From Pseudorhodoferax sp047601025 (GTDB taxonomy: Bacteria; Pseudomonadota; Gammaproteobacteria; Burkholderiales; Burkholderiaceae_C): a DNA stretch of 64,000 nucleotides. A program made the position numbers and the translations under genes. Shown here in pieces: positions 8,563 to 16,616 of this stretch (positions within the stretch are counted from its first letter, which is position 1; each line of letters starts with the position of its first letter). The notes beneath the pieces are model-generated. The model was not told where the DNA came from and did not search any database. It saw only the letters and a list, made by a program, of their open reading frames with translations. The stretch spans positions 2,914,001-2,978,000 of the forward strand of contig NZ_JASGJZ010000001.1 of the NCBI RefSeq assembly GCF_047601025.1, in the 5' to 3' direction.

Positions 8563-9774
8563 CTACATGAAGTTGCGCGTGTGCAGCGCGGCCAGGCGCT
8601 GCGCCTCGCCGGCCGGGAAGCCCAGCCGCAGCAGCCGCGCCTTGCGGCCGGCCGCCATGTCGCGCTGCAGCTGCTGCACGGCGGCATGGCCGCGGCCCAG
8701 CGCCTGCGGCGTCAGCGCGCCGGCGGCCAGCAGCACCAGGGCGTCGAGCACCTCCTGGTTCAGGCCGGCGGTGCCGGCCAGCGCGTCGTAGCGCTCCTCG
8801 ATGGCGTTGCGCAGCCGGTCGATCTGCCCGGGCTGCGCCGCCAGCCGGTACTCGAGGTGCGCCATCGCGAAGGCGACGTGGCGCGCCTCGTCGCGCGCGG
8901 CCAGGCGCGTGATCTGCCGCGTGACCGGGTCGGGCCCGTGGTCGTGCAGGAAATGCAGCAACTGCACGAAGCTGCCTTCGCCCAGCACCGACAGCAGCAG
9001 TACCGCGGTGGAGAAGTCCGGCGCCTCGAACAAGCTGTTCAGCGACGCCTGGCCGCCGGCCGTGGACAGCACGCGCGGCTCGCCGCGCAGCGTGGCCCGG
9101 CGGGTGAACACCTCGACGTGGCGGGCCTCGTCGGCGCACTGCAGGGCCAGCAGCTGCATGACCTCGCGGTAGTGCGGATGCACCTGTCCCAGGTGGCGCG
9201 CCGGCAGCACCAGCGCGGCGTTCTCGTTCTCGACCAGGTAGGCCATGACCTGCACCACGGCGGCCTCGATCGCGGGGGCCAGCGTGAACTCGGCGTTCCA
9301 GTCGATCGCGGTCTCCGGGTCCCACTGCGCGGCGGCGGCCTGGCGGTAGAGCTCGCCGGCCGTGGCGGCCCAGATCTCCTCGCGCCGGTGCAGCGCGAAG
9401 GCCAGCCGCGGCCCGCCGGCCTCGACCAGCGCGCCGCGCGCGGCCAGGCCCCATTCGGGCAGGGCCTCGGGCAGCGGCTCGGCGCCGGGCGCGAGCAGGG
9501 CGTGGCCGGTCGGCAGCGCGCCGCGCCAGCGGCCGTCGGCCTGGCCGTGGCGCGTGACGATGGCCGCGCCGGCCTCGTCCTCGAAGCGCAGGCCGTGGCC
9601 CTGCTGGCGGCACCAGGCGCGCAGGTGCACGGCCCAGCCCGGCGCGCGGCCGCGCACGCGCAGCGCGGCGCCGGGCGGCAGCGCGTCCAGCGCGTGGCGC
9701 ACCAGCAGCAGGCCGCCCTGGTCCAGGCCCAGCGCCTCAGTATCGATAGTCGGCAGCGAGCAATCGTCCGTCAT
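8563..9774 (-). CDS. TusA-like domain fused to a ferritin-like di-iron domain
   Basis: A 403-residue two-domain protein. Residues about 8-65 align by eye with the TusA/SirA/YedF sulfur-carrier fold (end of domain: AWCRQQGHGL), but the catalytic CPxP motif is missing: that stretch reads LDQGGLLL. Residues ~160-370 form a four-helix di-iron domain with a complete ligand set: a Glu in VENEN (182/184), E216xxH219, E266 and E296xxH299. The two ExxH motifs sit in near-identical DEARHV segments. An oxygen- or peroxide-using di-iron oxidase/oxygenase is likely. The start at 9774 overlaps the binding-protein gene by 38 bp. YedF-type TusA proteins are known selenium-metabolism partners, so its position next to selB is suggestive. 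Substrate unknown. Confidence 0.75.
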   Translation of the reverse strand: MTDDCSLPTIDTEALGLDQGGLLLVRHALDALPPGAALRVRGRAPGWAVHLRAWCRQQGHGLRFEDEAGAAIVTRHGQADGRWRGALPTGHALLAPGAEPLPEALPEWGLAARGALVEAGGPRLAFALHRREEIWAATAGELYRQAAAAQWDPETAIDWNAEFTLAPAIEAAVVQVMAYLVENENAALVLPARHLGQVHPHYREVMQLLALQCADEARHVEVFTRRATLRGEPRVLSTAGGQASLNSLFEAPDFSTAVLLLSVLGEGSFVQLLHFLHDHGPDPVTRQITRLAARDEARHVAFAMAHLEYRLAAQPGQIDRLRNAIEERYDALAGTAGLNQEVLDALVLLAAGALTPQALGRGHAAVQQLQRDMAAGRKARLLRLGFPAGEAQRLAALHTRNFM

Positions 9775-10597
9775 GGCCCAGGAAGCCGAGCGTGTCCACG
9801 GCGCGTTCCAGCTGCGCGTAGCCGCTGGTGCGGCCGGGTTTCCAGGCGCGCAGGCCTTCGAGCTCCAGCAGCGGGCGCACCTGGGGGTCGTCCCAGCGCA
9901 TGGCCAGCAGCAGGTCCACGAAGCGCTGCACGGCGGCGGCCGGCGCACCCGGGCTGGTGGTGAAGTTGCAGTGGTCGTAGGGGCCGGTCTGCGCCAGGAT
10001 GCGCGTGCTGCCGGCCGGCAGCGTGCCGTCCTGGCCGAAGGCCAGGTGGTTGCCGTCGATCATGCAGCAGGCGTCCACCTCGCCGGCCAGCAGCGCGACC
10101 GCGGCGTCGCGTTCGCCGCCGATGTGGTCGCCGTGCTTGCCGCCGAGCACGTCGAAGCGGCGCAGCGTGAAGTCGCGCCCGGCGGCCAGGCCCTGCGCGT
10201 GCAGGTGCTGCAGCGGGATCAGCGTGGCCTGGGGCGAGTCGATGGCGCCGGCGCCCAGCGTCCGGCCGCGCAGGTCGGCCAGCGTGCGCACCGGGCTGTC
10301 CGCGCGCACCACGACCAGCGAGTGCAGGTCGCAGTCGGTGTCGCGCATGGCCACGGCCTGCACGTCCAGGCCGCGCGCGGCGGCCAGGCGGCGCGCCCGC
10401 ACCCAGGCCAGCGGCGAGTTCCAGGCCAGGTGGATCTGGCCGGCGAACTGGGCCTCGACCTGGCGCTCGTAGTTCGAATACAGCACGAAGTCGAAATCCA
10501 GCCCGCGCTCGGCGAAGAAGGCCTTGAAGCCCTCCCAGATGATCACGACCTTGGGCGCGTAGGCCACGGCGCCCATCAGCAGCAGGTCCTTGGACAT
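9737..10597 (-). CDS. PhnD/SsuA-like substrate-binding protein lacking a signal peptide
   Basis: A 286-residue periplasmic-binding-protein fold of the phosphonate/aliphatic-sulfonate type. Features include an early APKVVIIWEGFKAFF helix, VEAQFAGQIHLAWNSPLAW, the hinge segment DLRGRTLGAGAIDSPQAT, and CCMIDGNHLAF. The N-terminus (MSKDLLLMGAVAYAPK) is not a signal peptide or lipobox, and no ABC permease or ATPase is nearby. The protein is therefore probably cytoplasmic and may act as a sensor or substrate carrier. The start at 10597 has GAGGA 8 bases upstream. An in-frame ATG at 10603 lies too close to that site. It is 11 bp from the flavoprotein gene and overlaps the di-iron gene. Ligand unknown: a small oxyanion, sulfonate, phosphonate or seleno-analogue. 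Confidence 0.75.
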   Translation of the reverse strand: MSKDLLLMGAVAYAPKVVIIWEGFKAFFAERGLDFDFVLYSNYERQVEAQFAGQIHLAWNSPLAWVRARRLAAARGLDVQAVAMRDTDCDLHSLVVVRADSPVRTLADLRGRTLGAGAIDSPQATLIPLQHLHAQGLAAGRDFTLRRFDVLGGKHGDHIGGERDAAVALLAGEVDACCMIDGNHLAFGQDGTLPAGSTRILAQTGPYDHCNFTTSPGAPAAAVQRFVDLLLAMRWDDPQVRPLLELEGLRAWKPGRTSGYAQLERAVDTLGFLGHDGRLLAADYRY

Positions 10598-10608
10598 CGG
10601 CATCTTCC

Positions 10609-11724
10609 TCAGAACAGCGGCAGGCCGGTGACGGCCTTGCCGATGAAGTCGTACAGCACGTCGGTGGTCGGCGCCATCACGTGGGCGGCGCGGGCGTCGC
10701 GGAACAGGCGCTCGATGCCGGCCTCCTTGCGGAAGGCGGCGCCGCCGCACACGCGCATCGCCAGGTCGGTGACCTCCAGCGCCGCCTCGGCCGCGGCGGC
10801 CTTGACCTCCAGCACGCGCAGCAGGGTGTCGGGCCGGCCGGCGGCGATGGCGCCCAGCGTGTCCTGCAGCAGCGCCTGGACCATGTCGGTGCGGATGCGC
10901 CCGCGCGCCAGGTAGGCGCGGATGGTCGGCAGGTCGGCCAGCGAGGTGCCCAGGTGCTGGTGGCGGGTCTGCGCCACGTGGCCGGTCGCGCGGGCCAGCG
11001 CGCCTTCCATCAGGCCGGCGGAGCAGGCCGCGTTCAGCACCGAGAACCAGGGCAGCACCGTGCCCATCATGATGTCGAAGCCCTGGCCGTCCGCGCCCAG
11101 CCGCGCGTCGGCCGCGATGCGTGTGGCCTGCGCGGTCACCGGCGTGGAACTGTTGCCGCGCAGTCCCAGGCCGTCGAAGCGGCCTGGCTGCGACAGGCCG
11201 GCGCTGCGCGCGTCCACCAGCCACAGCGTGCTGGCGCCGTCGGCCGCCAGCGGCTTGCTGGACCAGACGTAGCTGTCGGCCTCGAAGGCCGAGGTGACCC
11301 AGCTCTTGCGCGCGTCGAGCACGACCGCGCCGCCCTCGGCGCGCGCGGTGCCGGCCGGCGCCCAGAAGTGGCTGCGCGACTCGGCCTCGGAGAAGGCCAG
11401 CGTGCTCAGGTGCCGGCCGCCGGCGATGGCGCGGCGCGCGGCCTCGCTGCCGAACTGCTCGATCACCGCGGTTGCGCAGTAGTGCATGGCCACCACCATG
11501 GCGGTGGAGCCGCAGGACTGCGCCAGCCGCTGCACCACGCGCGCGGCATCGGCCAGGCCACCGCCCTGGCCGCCGACGGCGCCGGCCGAGACCAGGCCGA
11601 GCAGGCCGGCCGCGCCGAGCGCGTCGATGGCCTCGCGCGGGAAGCGGCTTTCGGCGTCGGTGCGCAGCGCCAGCGGGTCGACCGACTGGACGACGATGTC
11701 TTCGAGGGATGCGAGCGGATTCAT
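10609..11724 (-). CDS. Acyl-CoA dehydrogenase-like flavoprotein
   Basis: A 371-residue member of the acyl-CoA dehydrogenase superfamily. The helical N-domain is followed by the flavin-contacting segment (LAFSEAESRSHF), the beta-domain and the C-terminal helices with CGGAAFRKEAGIERLFRDA. The spot that normally holds the catalytic YEGT glutamate reads MAPTTDV, so classical alpha-beta dehydrogenation is doubtful. The flavin monooxygenase branch (DszC/SfnC-like) lacks this residue too. The start overlaps the selA stop by 4 bp (ATGA), implying translational coupling. Placement between selA and selB suggests a role in the same trait, perhaps oxidising a sulfur or selenium compound. That is inference. 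Confidence 0.8.
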   Translation of the reverse strand: MNPLASLEDIVVQSVDPLALRTDAESRFPREAIDALGAAGLLGLVSAGAVGGQGGGLADAARVVQRLAQSCGSTAMVVAMHYCATAVIEQFGSEAARRAIAGGRHLSTLAFSEAESRSHFWAPAGTARAEGGAVVLDARKSWVTSAFEADSYVWSSKPLAADGASTLWLVDARSAGLSQPGRFDGLGLRGNSSTPVTAQATRIAADARLGADGQGFDIMMGTVLPWFSVLNAACSAGLMEGALARATGHVAQTRHQHLGTSLADLPTIRAYLARGRIRTDMVQALLQDTLGAIAAGRPDTLLRVLEVKAAAAEAALEVTDLAMRVCGGAAFRKEAGIERLFRDARAAHVMAPTTDVLYDFIGKAVTGLPLF

Positions 11725-13208
11725 GGCAGGTCCGTGGTGGAGGGTCGATGGGGGGAGGCGCTCCCGGCGTCCGGAGAAAGCTGTCGCTGCAGTTGCCCGA
11801 GCTGGGCGGTGAACGGGGCCGGGTCTTCCAGGCAGCGCAGGTCCAGCAGCAGCCGGTCGTCGGCGATGCGGCCGATCACCGGCAGCGGCAGCGCCCGCAG
11901 GGCGGCGGCCAGGGCATCCAGCGCGCGGCCGCTGCCGTGCTTGGCGGCCGTTGCGATGGCCAGGCCGGCCGACGGCAGCCGCTCCACTGGCAGCGAGCCC
12001 GAGCCGATCTGGCCCTGCATCGCGGCCACCTGCACGGTGTAGCGCGGCGCCACGGCCGCCTGCACGGCGGGCGCGAGCCCTTCGGCCAGCGCGTGGATGG
12101 CCGCGGCCGGGCGCGTCAGCAGCCGCAGCGTGGGCAGGTCGCGCGCCAGCCGCTCGGGCTGCAGGTACAGCAGCAGCGTGGCCTCCAGCGCCGACAGCGG
12201 CAGCTTGCCCATGCGCAGCGCGCGCTTCATCGGATGCTTGCGGATCTGCGCGACCAGCGCCTTGCGGCCGACGATCAGGCCGGCCTGCGGGCCGCCCAGC
12301 AGCTTGTCGCCGCTGAAGGTCACGACGTCGCAGCCGGCGGCCAGCATCTCCTGCGGCAGCGGCTCGCGCGGCAGGCCGTAGCGCGCGAGGTCGACCAGCG
12401 AGCCGCTGCCCAGGTCGGTGGCCAGCGGCACGCCGCGGGCGCGGCAGATGCCGGCCAGGGTGGCCTCGTCGACGGCGGAGGTGAAGCCCTGCACCGCGTA
12501 GTTGCTGGTGTGCACCTTCATGACCAGCGCGGTCCGCTCGTTGATCGCGCGCTCGTAGTCGGCCGGGTGCGTGCGGTTGGTGGTGCCGACCTCGACCAGC
12601 GTGGCGCCGGCCGCGGCCATCACGTCGGGCATGCGGAAGGCGCCGCCGATCTCCACCAGCTCGCCGCGCGAGACCACCACCTCGCGGCCGCGCGCCAGCG
12701 CCGCGATCGTCAGCAGTACGGCGGCGGCGTTGTTGTTGACGACGGTGGCGGCCTCGGCGCCGGTGATCGTGGTCAGCAGCTCCTCGACGATGGTGTCGCG
12801 GTCGCCGCGGCCGCCGCCGGCGAGGTCGTATTCGAGGTTGTTCGGCCCGGCCATCACGGCCGCCAGGTGCTCCAGGGCCGGCGCGGCCAGCAGTGCGCGG
12901 CCCAGGTTGGTGTGGACCACGGTGCCGGTGAGGTTCAGCACCGGCCGCATGCGCGGCGCCAGGCGGGCGGCGATGCGCCCGGCGAGCGCGTCGGCCAGCG
13001 CCCGCGGCTCCAGCGCCGCGGCGTTTAGCGCGCCGGCCTGGGCCTGCCGGCGCAGCCCGGCGACCAGTTCGCGCGCCTGGCCGGCCACCAGCGTGTGGCC
13101 GTGGCGCTCCACCAGCGGCGCCACGCCGGGCAGGCGCAGCAGGCGATCGACGGCGGGAAGGCTCTTGAGGACCGCCCCGGAACCATGGACCATGGATTCT
13201 TCAGGCAT
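11721..13208 (-). CDS. selA: L-seryl-tRNA(Sec) selenium transferase SelA
   Basis: A 495-residue PLP enzyme that converts seryl-tRNA(Sec) to selenocysteyl-tRNA(Sec) using selenophosphate. The PLP lysine is K302 in TFSGDKLLGGPQAG, and other SelA signatures are visible: LNLTGTVVHTNLGRA, VNNNAAAVLL, SRGELVEIGGAFR and MKVHTSNYAVQGF. Length fits the family (E. coli 463). The ATG at 13208 is the most upstream plausible start; an ATG at 13193 is possible. It heads the minus-strand operon, 99 bp from divergent pgm, and its stop overlaps the next start. No selD (selenophosphate synthetase) is present in the window. Confidence 0.95.
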   Translation of the reverse strand: MPEESMVHGSGAVLKSLPAVDRLLRLPGVAPLVERHGHTLVAGQARELVAGLRRQAQAGALNAAALEPRALADALAGRIAARLAPRMRPVLNLTGTVVHTNLGRALLAAPALEHLAAVMAGPNNLEYDLAGGGRGDRDTIVEELLTTITGAEAATVVNNNAAAVLLTIAALARGREVVVSRGELVEIGGAFRMPDVMAAAGATLVEVGTTNRTHPADYERAINERTALVMKVHTSNYAVQGFTSAVDEATLAGICRARGVPLATDLGSGSLVDLARYGLPREPLPQEMLAAGCDVVTFSGDKLLGGPQAGLIVGRKALVAQIRKHPMKRALRMGKLPLSALEATLLLYLQPERLARDLPTLRLLTRPAAAIHALAEGLAPAVQAAVAPRYTVQVAAMQGQIGSGSLPVERLPSAGLAIATAAKHGSGRALDALAAALRALPLPVIGRIADDRLLLDLRCLEDPAPFTAQLGQLQRQLSPDAGSASPHRPSTTDLP

Positions 13209-13307
13209 GGGCGCGCAGTGTACAAACCCGCCGGCCCTCCGGCCGAACCGGGCGCCGCGGCCGGCCCGGCGCTTGCTATGCTGCCCGCGCACACCGAGAG
13301 GATCCCC

Positions 13308-14960
13308 ATGAGCGCCCACCTGCATCCCCTGGCCGGCCAGCTGGCGCCGGCCGACACGCTGATCGACCTGGCCGCGCTGCGCGCCGCCTATGCCGACGAC
13401 CGGCCCGACCCGTCCGTGCCCGCCCAGCGCGTGGCTTTCGGCACCTCGGGCCACCGCGGCTCCGCGCTGGACCGCTCGTTCAACGACTGGCACGTGCTGG
13501 CGATCACGCAGGCGATCTGCGACCACCGCCGGGCGCAGGGCATCACCGGGCCGCTGTTCCTGGGCGCCGACACCCATGCGTTGTCGGCGCCGGCCGTGCA
13601 CAGCGCCATGCAGGTGCTGGCCGCCAACGGCGTGGAGGTGATGCTGTCGGCGAACGACGAGCCCACGCCCACGCCGGCCGTCTCGCACGCGATCCTGGTC
13701 CACAACCGGGGCCGCACCGGCGCGCTGGCCGATGGCATCCTGGTCACGCCCTCGCACAACCCGCCGCGCGACGGCGGCTTCAAGTACAACCCGCCGAACG
13801 GTGGCCCGGCCGGCGGCGAGATCACCGGCCCGATCGAGGCCGCGGCCAACCGCTACCTCGACCACCGCCTGGCCGGCGTGCGCACCATGCCGCTGCGCGC
13901 CGCGCTGGACGCGGCCACCACGCACCGCCACGATTTCCTGCACCACTACGTGGCCGACCTGGCCAGCGTGCTCGACATGGAGGCGATCCGCGGCAGCGGC
14001 CTGCGCCTGGGCGTGGACCCGCTGGGCGGCGCCGGCGTGCACTACTGGGCCGCCATCGCCGAGCGCTACGGCCTGGACCTGACCGTGGTCAGCGAGCGCA
14101 TCGACCCGCGCTTCGCGTTCATGACGCTGGACTGGGACGGCCAGATCCGCATGGACCCCTCGTCGCCGCACGCCATGCAGTCGCTGCTGGCGATGAAGGA
14201 CCGCTTCGACGTGGCCTTCGCCTGCGACACCGACCACGACCGCCACGGCATCGTCACGCCCTCGGCCGGCCTGCTGCCGCCCAACCACTACCTGGCCGTC
14301 TGCATCGACTACCTGTTCCGCCACCGGCCGCAGTGGAGCGCGCAGGCCGCCGTCGGCAAGACCATCGTCTCCACCAGCGTGATCGACGGCGTGGCCGCGC
14401 GCCTGGGCCGGCGGCTGCACGAGGTGCCGGTCGGCTTCAAGTGGTTCGCCGACGGGCTGTTCGACGGCTCGCTGGGCTTCGGCGGCGAGGAGAGCGCCGG
14501 CGCCAGCTTCCTGCGCCGCGACGGCACGGTCTGGACCACGGACAAGGACGGCATCGCCGCCGCGCTGCTGTCGGCCGAGATCACGGCCCGCAGCGGGCGC
14601 GACCCCGGCGCACTGTACGCGCTGCTGGCGGCCGACTTCGGCAACCCGGTGTTCAGCCGCCGCGACGCGCCGGCCACGCCGGCGCAGAAGAAGGCGCTCG
14701 CCAAGCTGGCGCCGGAGCAGATCGGCTCGGCCGAACTGGCCGGCGAGCCCATCGTCAGCGTGCAGAGCCACGCGCCGGGCAACGGCGCGGCCATCGGCGG
14801 CATCAAGGTCAGCACCGCGGGCGGCTGGTTCGCGGCGCGGCCCTCGGGCACCGAGAACGTCTACAAGATCTACGCCGAGAGCCGGCACGGCGAGGCGCAC
14901 CTGCAGCGCATCTTCGCCGAGGCGCAGGCCGTGGTGGACGGCGCGATCGGCGGCGCCTGA
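13308..14960 (+). CDS. pgm: Phosphoglucomutase (alpha-D-glucose phosphate-specific)
   Basis: A 550-residue phosphohexomutase that interconverts glucose-1-phosphate and glucose-6-phosphate. Visible motifs, in order: FGTSGHRG (44-51), the phosphoserine loop TPSHNP with S149, the metal loop DTDHDRHG, the sugar-ring loop GGEESAG and the phosphate loop RPSGTE. Length matches E. coli Pgm (546). GAGAGG precedes the ATG at 13308 with good spacing. The open frame continues upstream, but those codons overlap selA and show no family similarity. The gene is divergent from selA and stands alone, with terC 190 bp downstream. Confidence 0.95.
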   Translation: MSAHLHPLAGQLAPADTLIDLAALRAAYADDRPDPSVPAQRVAFGTSGHRGSALDRSFNDWHVLAITQAICDHRRAQGITGPLFLGADTHALSAPAVHSAMQVLAANGVEVMLSANDEPTPTPAVSHAILVHNRGRTGALADGILVTPSHNPPRDGGFKYNPPNGGPAGGEITGPIEAAANRYLDHRLAGVRTMPLRAALDAATTHRHDFLHHYVADLASVLDMEAIRGSGLRLGVDPLGGAGVHYWAAIAERYGLDLTVVSERIDPRFAFMTLDWDGQIRMDPSSPHAMQSLLAMKDRFDVAFACDTDHDRHGIVTPSAGLLPPNHYLAVCIDYLFRHRPQWSAQAAVGKTIVSTSVIDGVAARLGRRLHEVPVGFKWFADGLFDGSLGFGGEESAGASFLRRDGTVWTTDKDGIAAALLSAEITARSGRDPGALYALLAADFGNPVFSRRDAPATPAQKKALAKLAPEQIGSAELAGEPIVSVQSHAPGNGAAIGGIKVSTAGGWFAARPSGTENVYKIYAESRHGEAHLQRIFAEAQAVVDGAIGGA

Positions 14961-15150
14961 CCGCGGTCGCCCGGACGGCGGCGCCGGCGCGCCATCGGCC
15001 TACAGATCGAGGGGTTTTTGCCGCCGCGGCCCATGCGATCGCAGAGGATGACCGGTGGTGCCGCTGCCCGGGGAGGGGCGGCGTGGGTGCCCGGCTGCAG
15101 CCAGCGGCCGAATCGGCTGCGCCGCCTACCACGACAACGCACGAGGAACC

Positions 15151-15876
15151 ATGGACTTTCTGTTTTCTTCCGCCTTCTGGATCGCCCTCGGGCAGATCAT
15201 CATCATCGACATCCTGCTCGGCGGCGACAACGCGGTCGTGATCGCGCTGGCCTGCCGCAAGCTGCCGCCGGCGCAGCGCAAGAAAGGCATCATCTTCGGC
15301 ACCATCGGCGCCATCGTGCTGCGCGTGATCCTGATCGCGTTCGCGATGACGCTGCTGAACATCCCGTTCCTGAAGTTCGTCGGCGCGCTGCTGCTGGTCT
15401 GGATCGGCGTGAAGCTGCTAGCGCCGGACGAGGAGGGCCACGGCGACATCCAGGGCAGCGACAAGCTGCTCGCCGCCGTCAAGACCATCATCGTGGCCGA
15501 CCTGGTCATGAGCGTGGACAACGTGATCGCCATCGCCGGCGCCGCGCAGAACGCCGGCGACCACTCGCTGCTGCTGGTGATCCTGGGCCTGCTGATCTCC
15601 ATCCCGATCATCGTCTGGGGCAGCCAGATGGTCATCAAGCTGATGGAACGCTACCCCGTCATCATCACCGCCGGCGGCATGCTGCTGGGCTGGATCGCCG
15701 GCGGCATGCTGGTCACCGACCCGGCCGTGGCCGACACCGACCAGTGGAAGTGGATGCTCAAGCTGCCGCAGACCGACGTGGTCAAGTACGGCGCCAGCGT
15801 GGCCGGTGCGCTGCTGGTGCTGGTGCTCGGCAAGATCGCCGCCGGCCGCAAGGGCGCGGCGCCGGCCGCCCACTGA
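15151..15876 (+). CDS. TerC/YjbE-family integral membrane protein
   Basis: A 241-residue TerC-family membrane protein with about seven hydrophobic helices. The family's acidic pore motifs are present: LGGDNAVVIAL near the N-terminus and MSVDNVIAIAG in the middle. TerC relatives export manganese or other metals, often to metalate exported enzymes. The ATG at 15151 (MDFLFSS) follows GAGG and matches the family start; the longer upstream frame is ignored. I looked at the 190-bp leader for a manganese (yybP-ykoY) riboswitch and did not find its conserved segments. Confidence 0.88.
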   Translation: MDFLFSSAFWIALGQIIIIDILLGGDNAVVIALACRKLPPAQRKKGIIFGTIGAIVLRVILIAFAMTLLNIPFLKFVGALLLVWIGVKLLAPDEEGHGDIQGSDKLLAAVKTIIVADLVMSVDNVIAIAGAAQNAGDHSLLLVILGLLISIPIIVWGSQMVIKLMERYPVIITAGGMLLGWIAGGMLVTDPAVADTDQWKWMLKLPQTDVVKYGASVAGALLVLVLGKIAAGRKGAAPAAH

Positions 15877-15921
15877 TCGCCAAGTTCGGCGGCCCGTGGA
15901 AGCCACGGCACGAGCCCCGTA

Positions 15922-16480
15922 CGGGCTCTTGCCGAAACCGCCGTCCTTGCCCTGCTGGTCGGTTGCGCAAGCACAACGGTCGCGTTCCGGCCTTCGCCCC
16001 AGGCACCCGTGTGCGACCGCTCGGCGGTCGCACTCGTCGTTTGGGCCCGCACTGGCGCCACGATCAGAAGGATGTTGCCGCCCGCGAGCAAGCCGCCGGC
16101 ACGGGCCTCGCGGACTTCCTGGTCCAGTCTGGCTGTTTCGCGCGCACCGAGTTGCGTCGTGTCCCTGAGCTCACGCCACCTGCGGTCCGCGCGCAGTTGG
16201 CCGAGCAGCCGGGCGATTTCACGAGGGTCGTGGCGATCGAAGTCCGTGGACGCGGGCCTGTTGTCAAGCTCTCGTCCTCTGCCGCACTCGTCGAAGGTGG
16301 AACCGAGGTGGTCCTTCAGGTCACCGAGTCCTCGCCACAGTCTGCCGCCGCGCAACGCCGGTTCCCCGTGCACTGGCGGAACGGCGGCCCTGGCGTGGTT
16401 CAAGGGCGTGTCCCAGTCTGCCCAGCGACATGCAGGCCGCCTTGCGCGCTGGGTTGCAGGCAGGTGCTTCCGCGTGGTGA
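15922..16480 (+). pseudogene. Decayed small lipoprotein gene with frameshifts
   Basis: Coding similarity runs through three frames in turn. First comes a lipoprotein signal: VLALLVGCASTTVAFRP, with the lipobox cysteine codon at about 15964, continuing to CDRSAVALVVWA. After a shift near 16050 the text continues as HDQKDVAAREQAAGTGLADF, then SGCFARTELRRVPE and FTRVVAIEVRGRGPVVKL. After another shift near 16390-16420 it ends SLPSDMQAALRAGLQAGASAW and a TGA at 16478. Joined, these give a coherent ~185-residue lipoprotein of unknown function. No single start-to-stop frame exists. Mutational decay is the simplest reading; sequencing error in GC-rich DNA is the alternative. Confidence 0.6.
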
Positions 16481-16504
16481 AGCCCAAACGTCGGTCCAGG
16501 ACAC

Positions 16505-16537
16505 GCGGCGCGCTTCGGCGCGCCGCGGTCGTTTTTT
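16505..16537 (+). terminator. Intrinsic terminator
   Basis: GCGGCGCGC and GCGCGCCGC form a perfect 9-bp stem with a TTCG tetraloop, followed by GGTCG and six T. It lies just after the decayed lipoprotein gene and 80 bp before the exonuclease gene. Confidence 0.9.
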
Positions 16538-16616
16538 GGACCGCCGCCGCCCGGTGCGTGTGCCGGGGCAGGAGTGGGCGGGCGCCGGTGCCCGTCCCTC
16601 CCTAGAATTTCGAGCG

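Noticed and set aside
5768..9613. 1281-codon minus-strand open frame
   Set aside because: It crosses the LacI gene, tRNA-Sec and selB in a wrong frame and is Arg/Ala/Gly-rich. It is a GC-rich shadow.
13209..13307. Sigma-70 promoters in the selA-pgm divergent region
   Set aside because: TATGCT and TACACT hexamers exist, but no convincing -35 partners at the right distance.
14961..15150. Possible manganese (yybP-ykoY) riboswitch before terC
   Set aside because: There is a GGGGAGG stretch, but I could not find the other conserved segments of the class. A covariance-model search would settle it.
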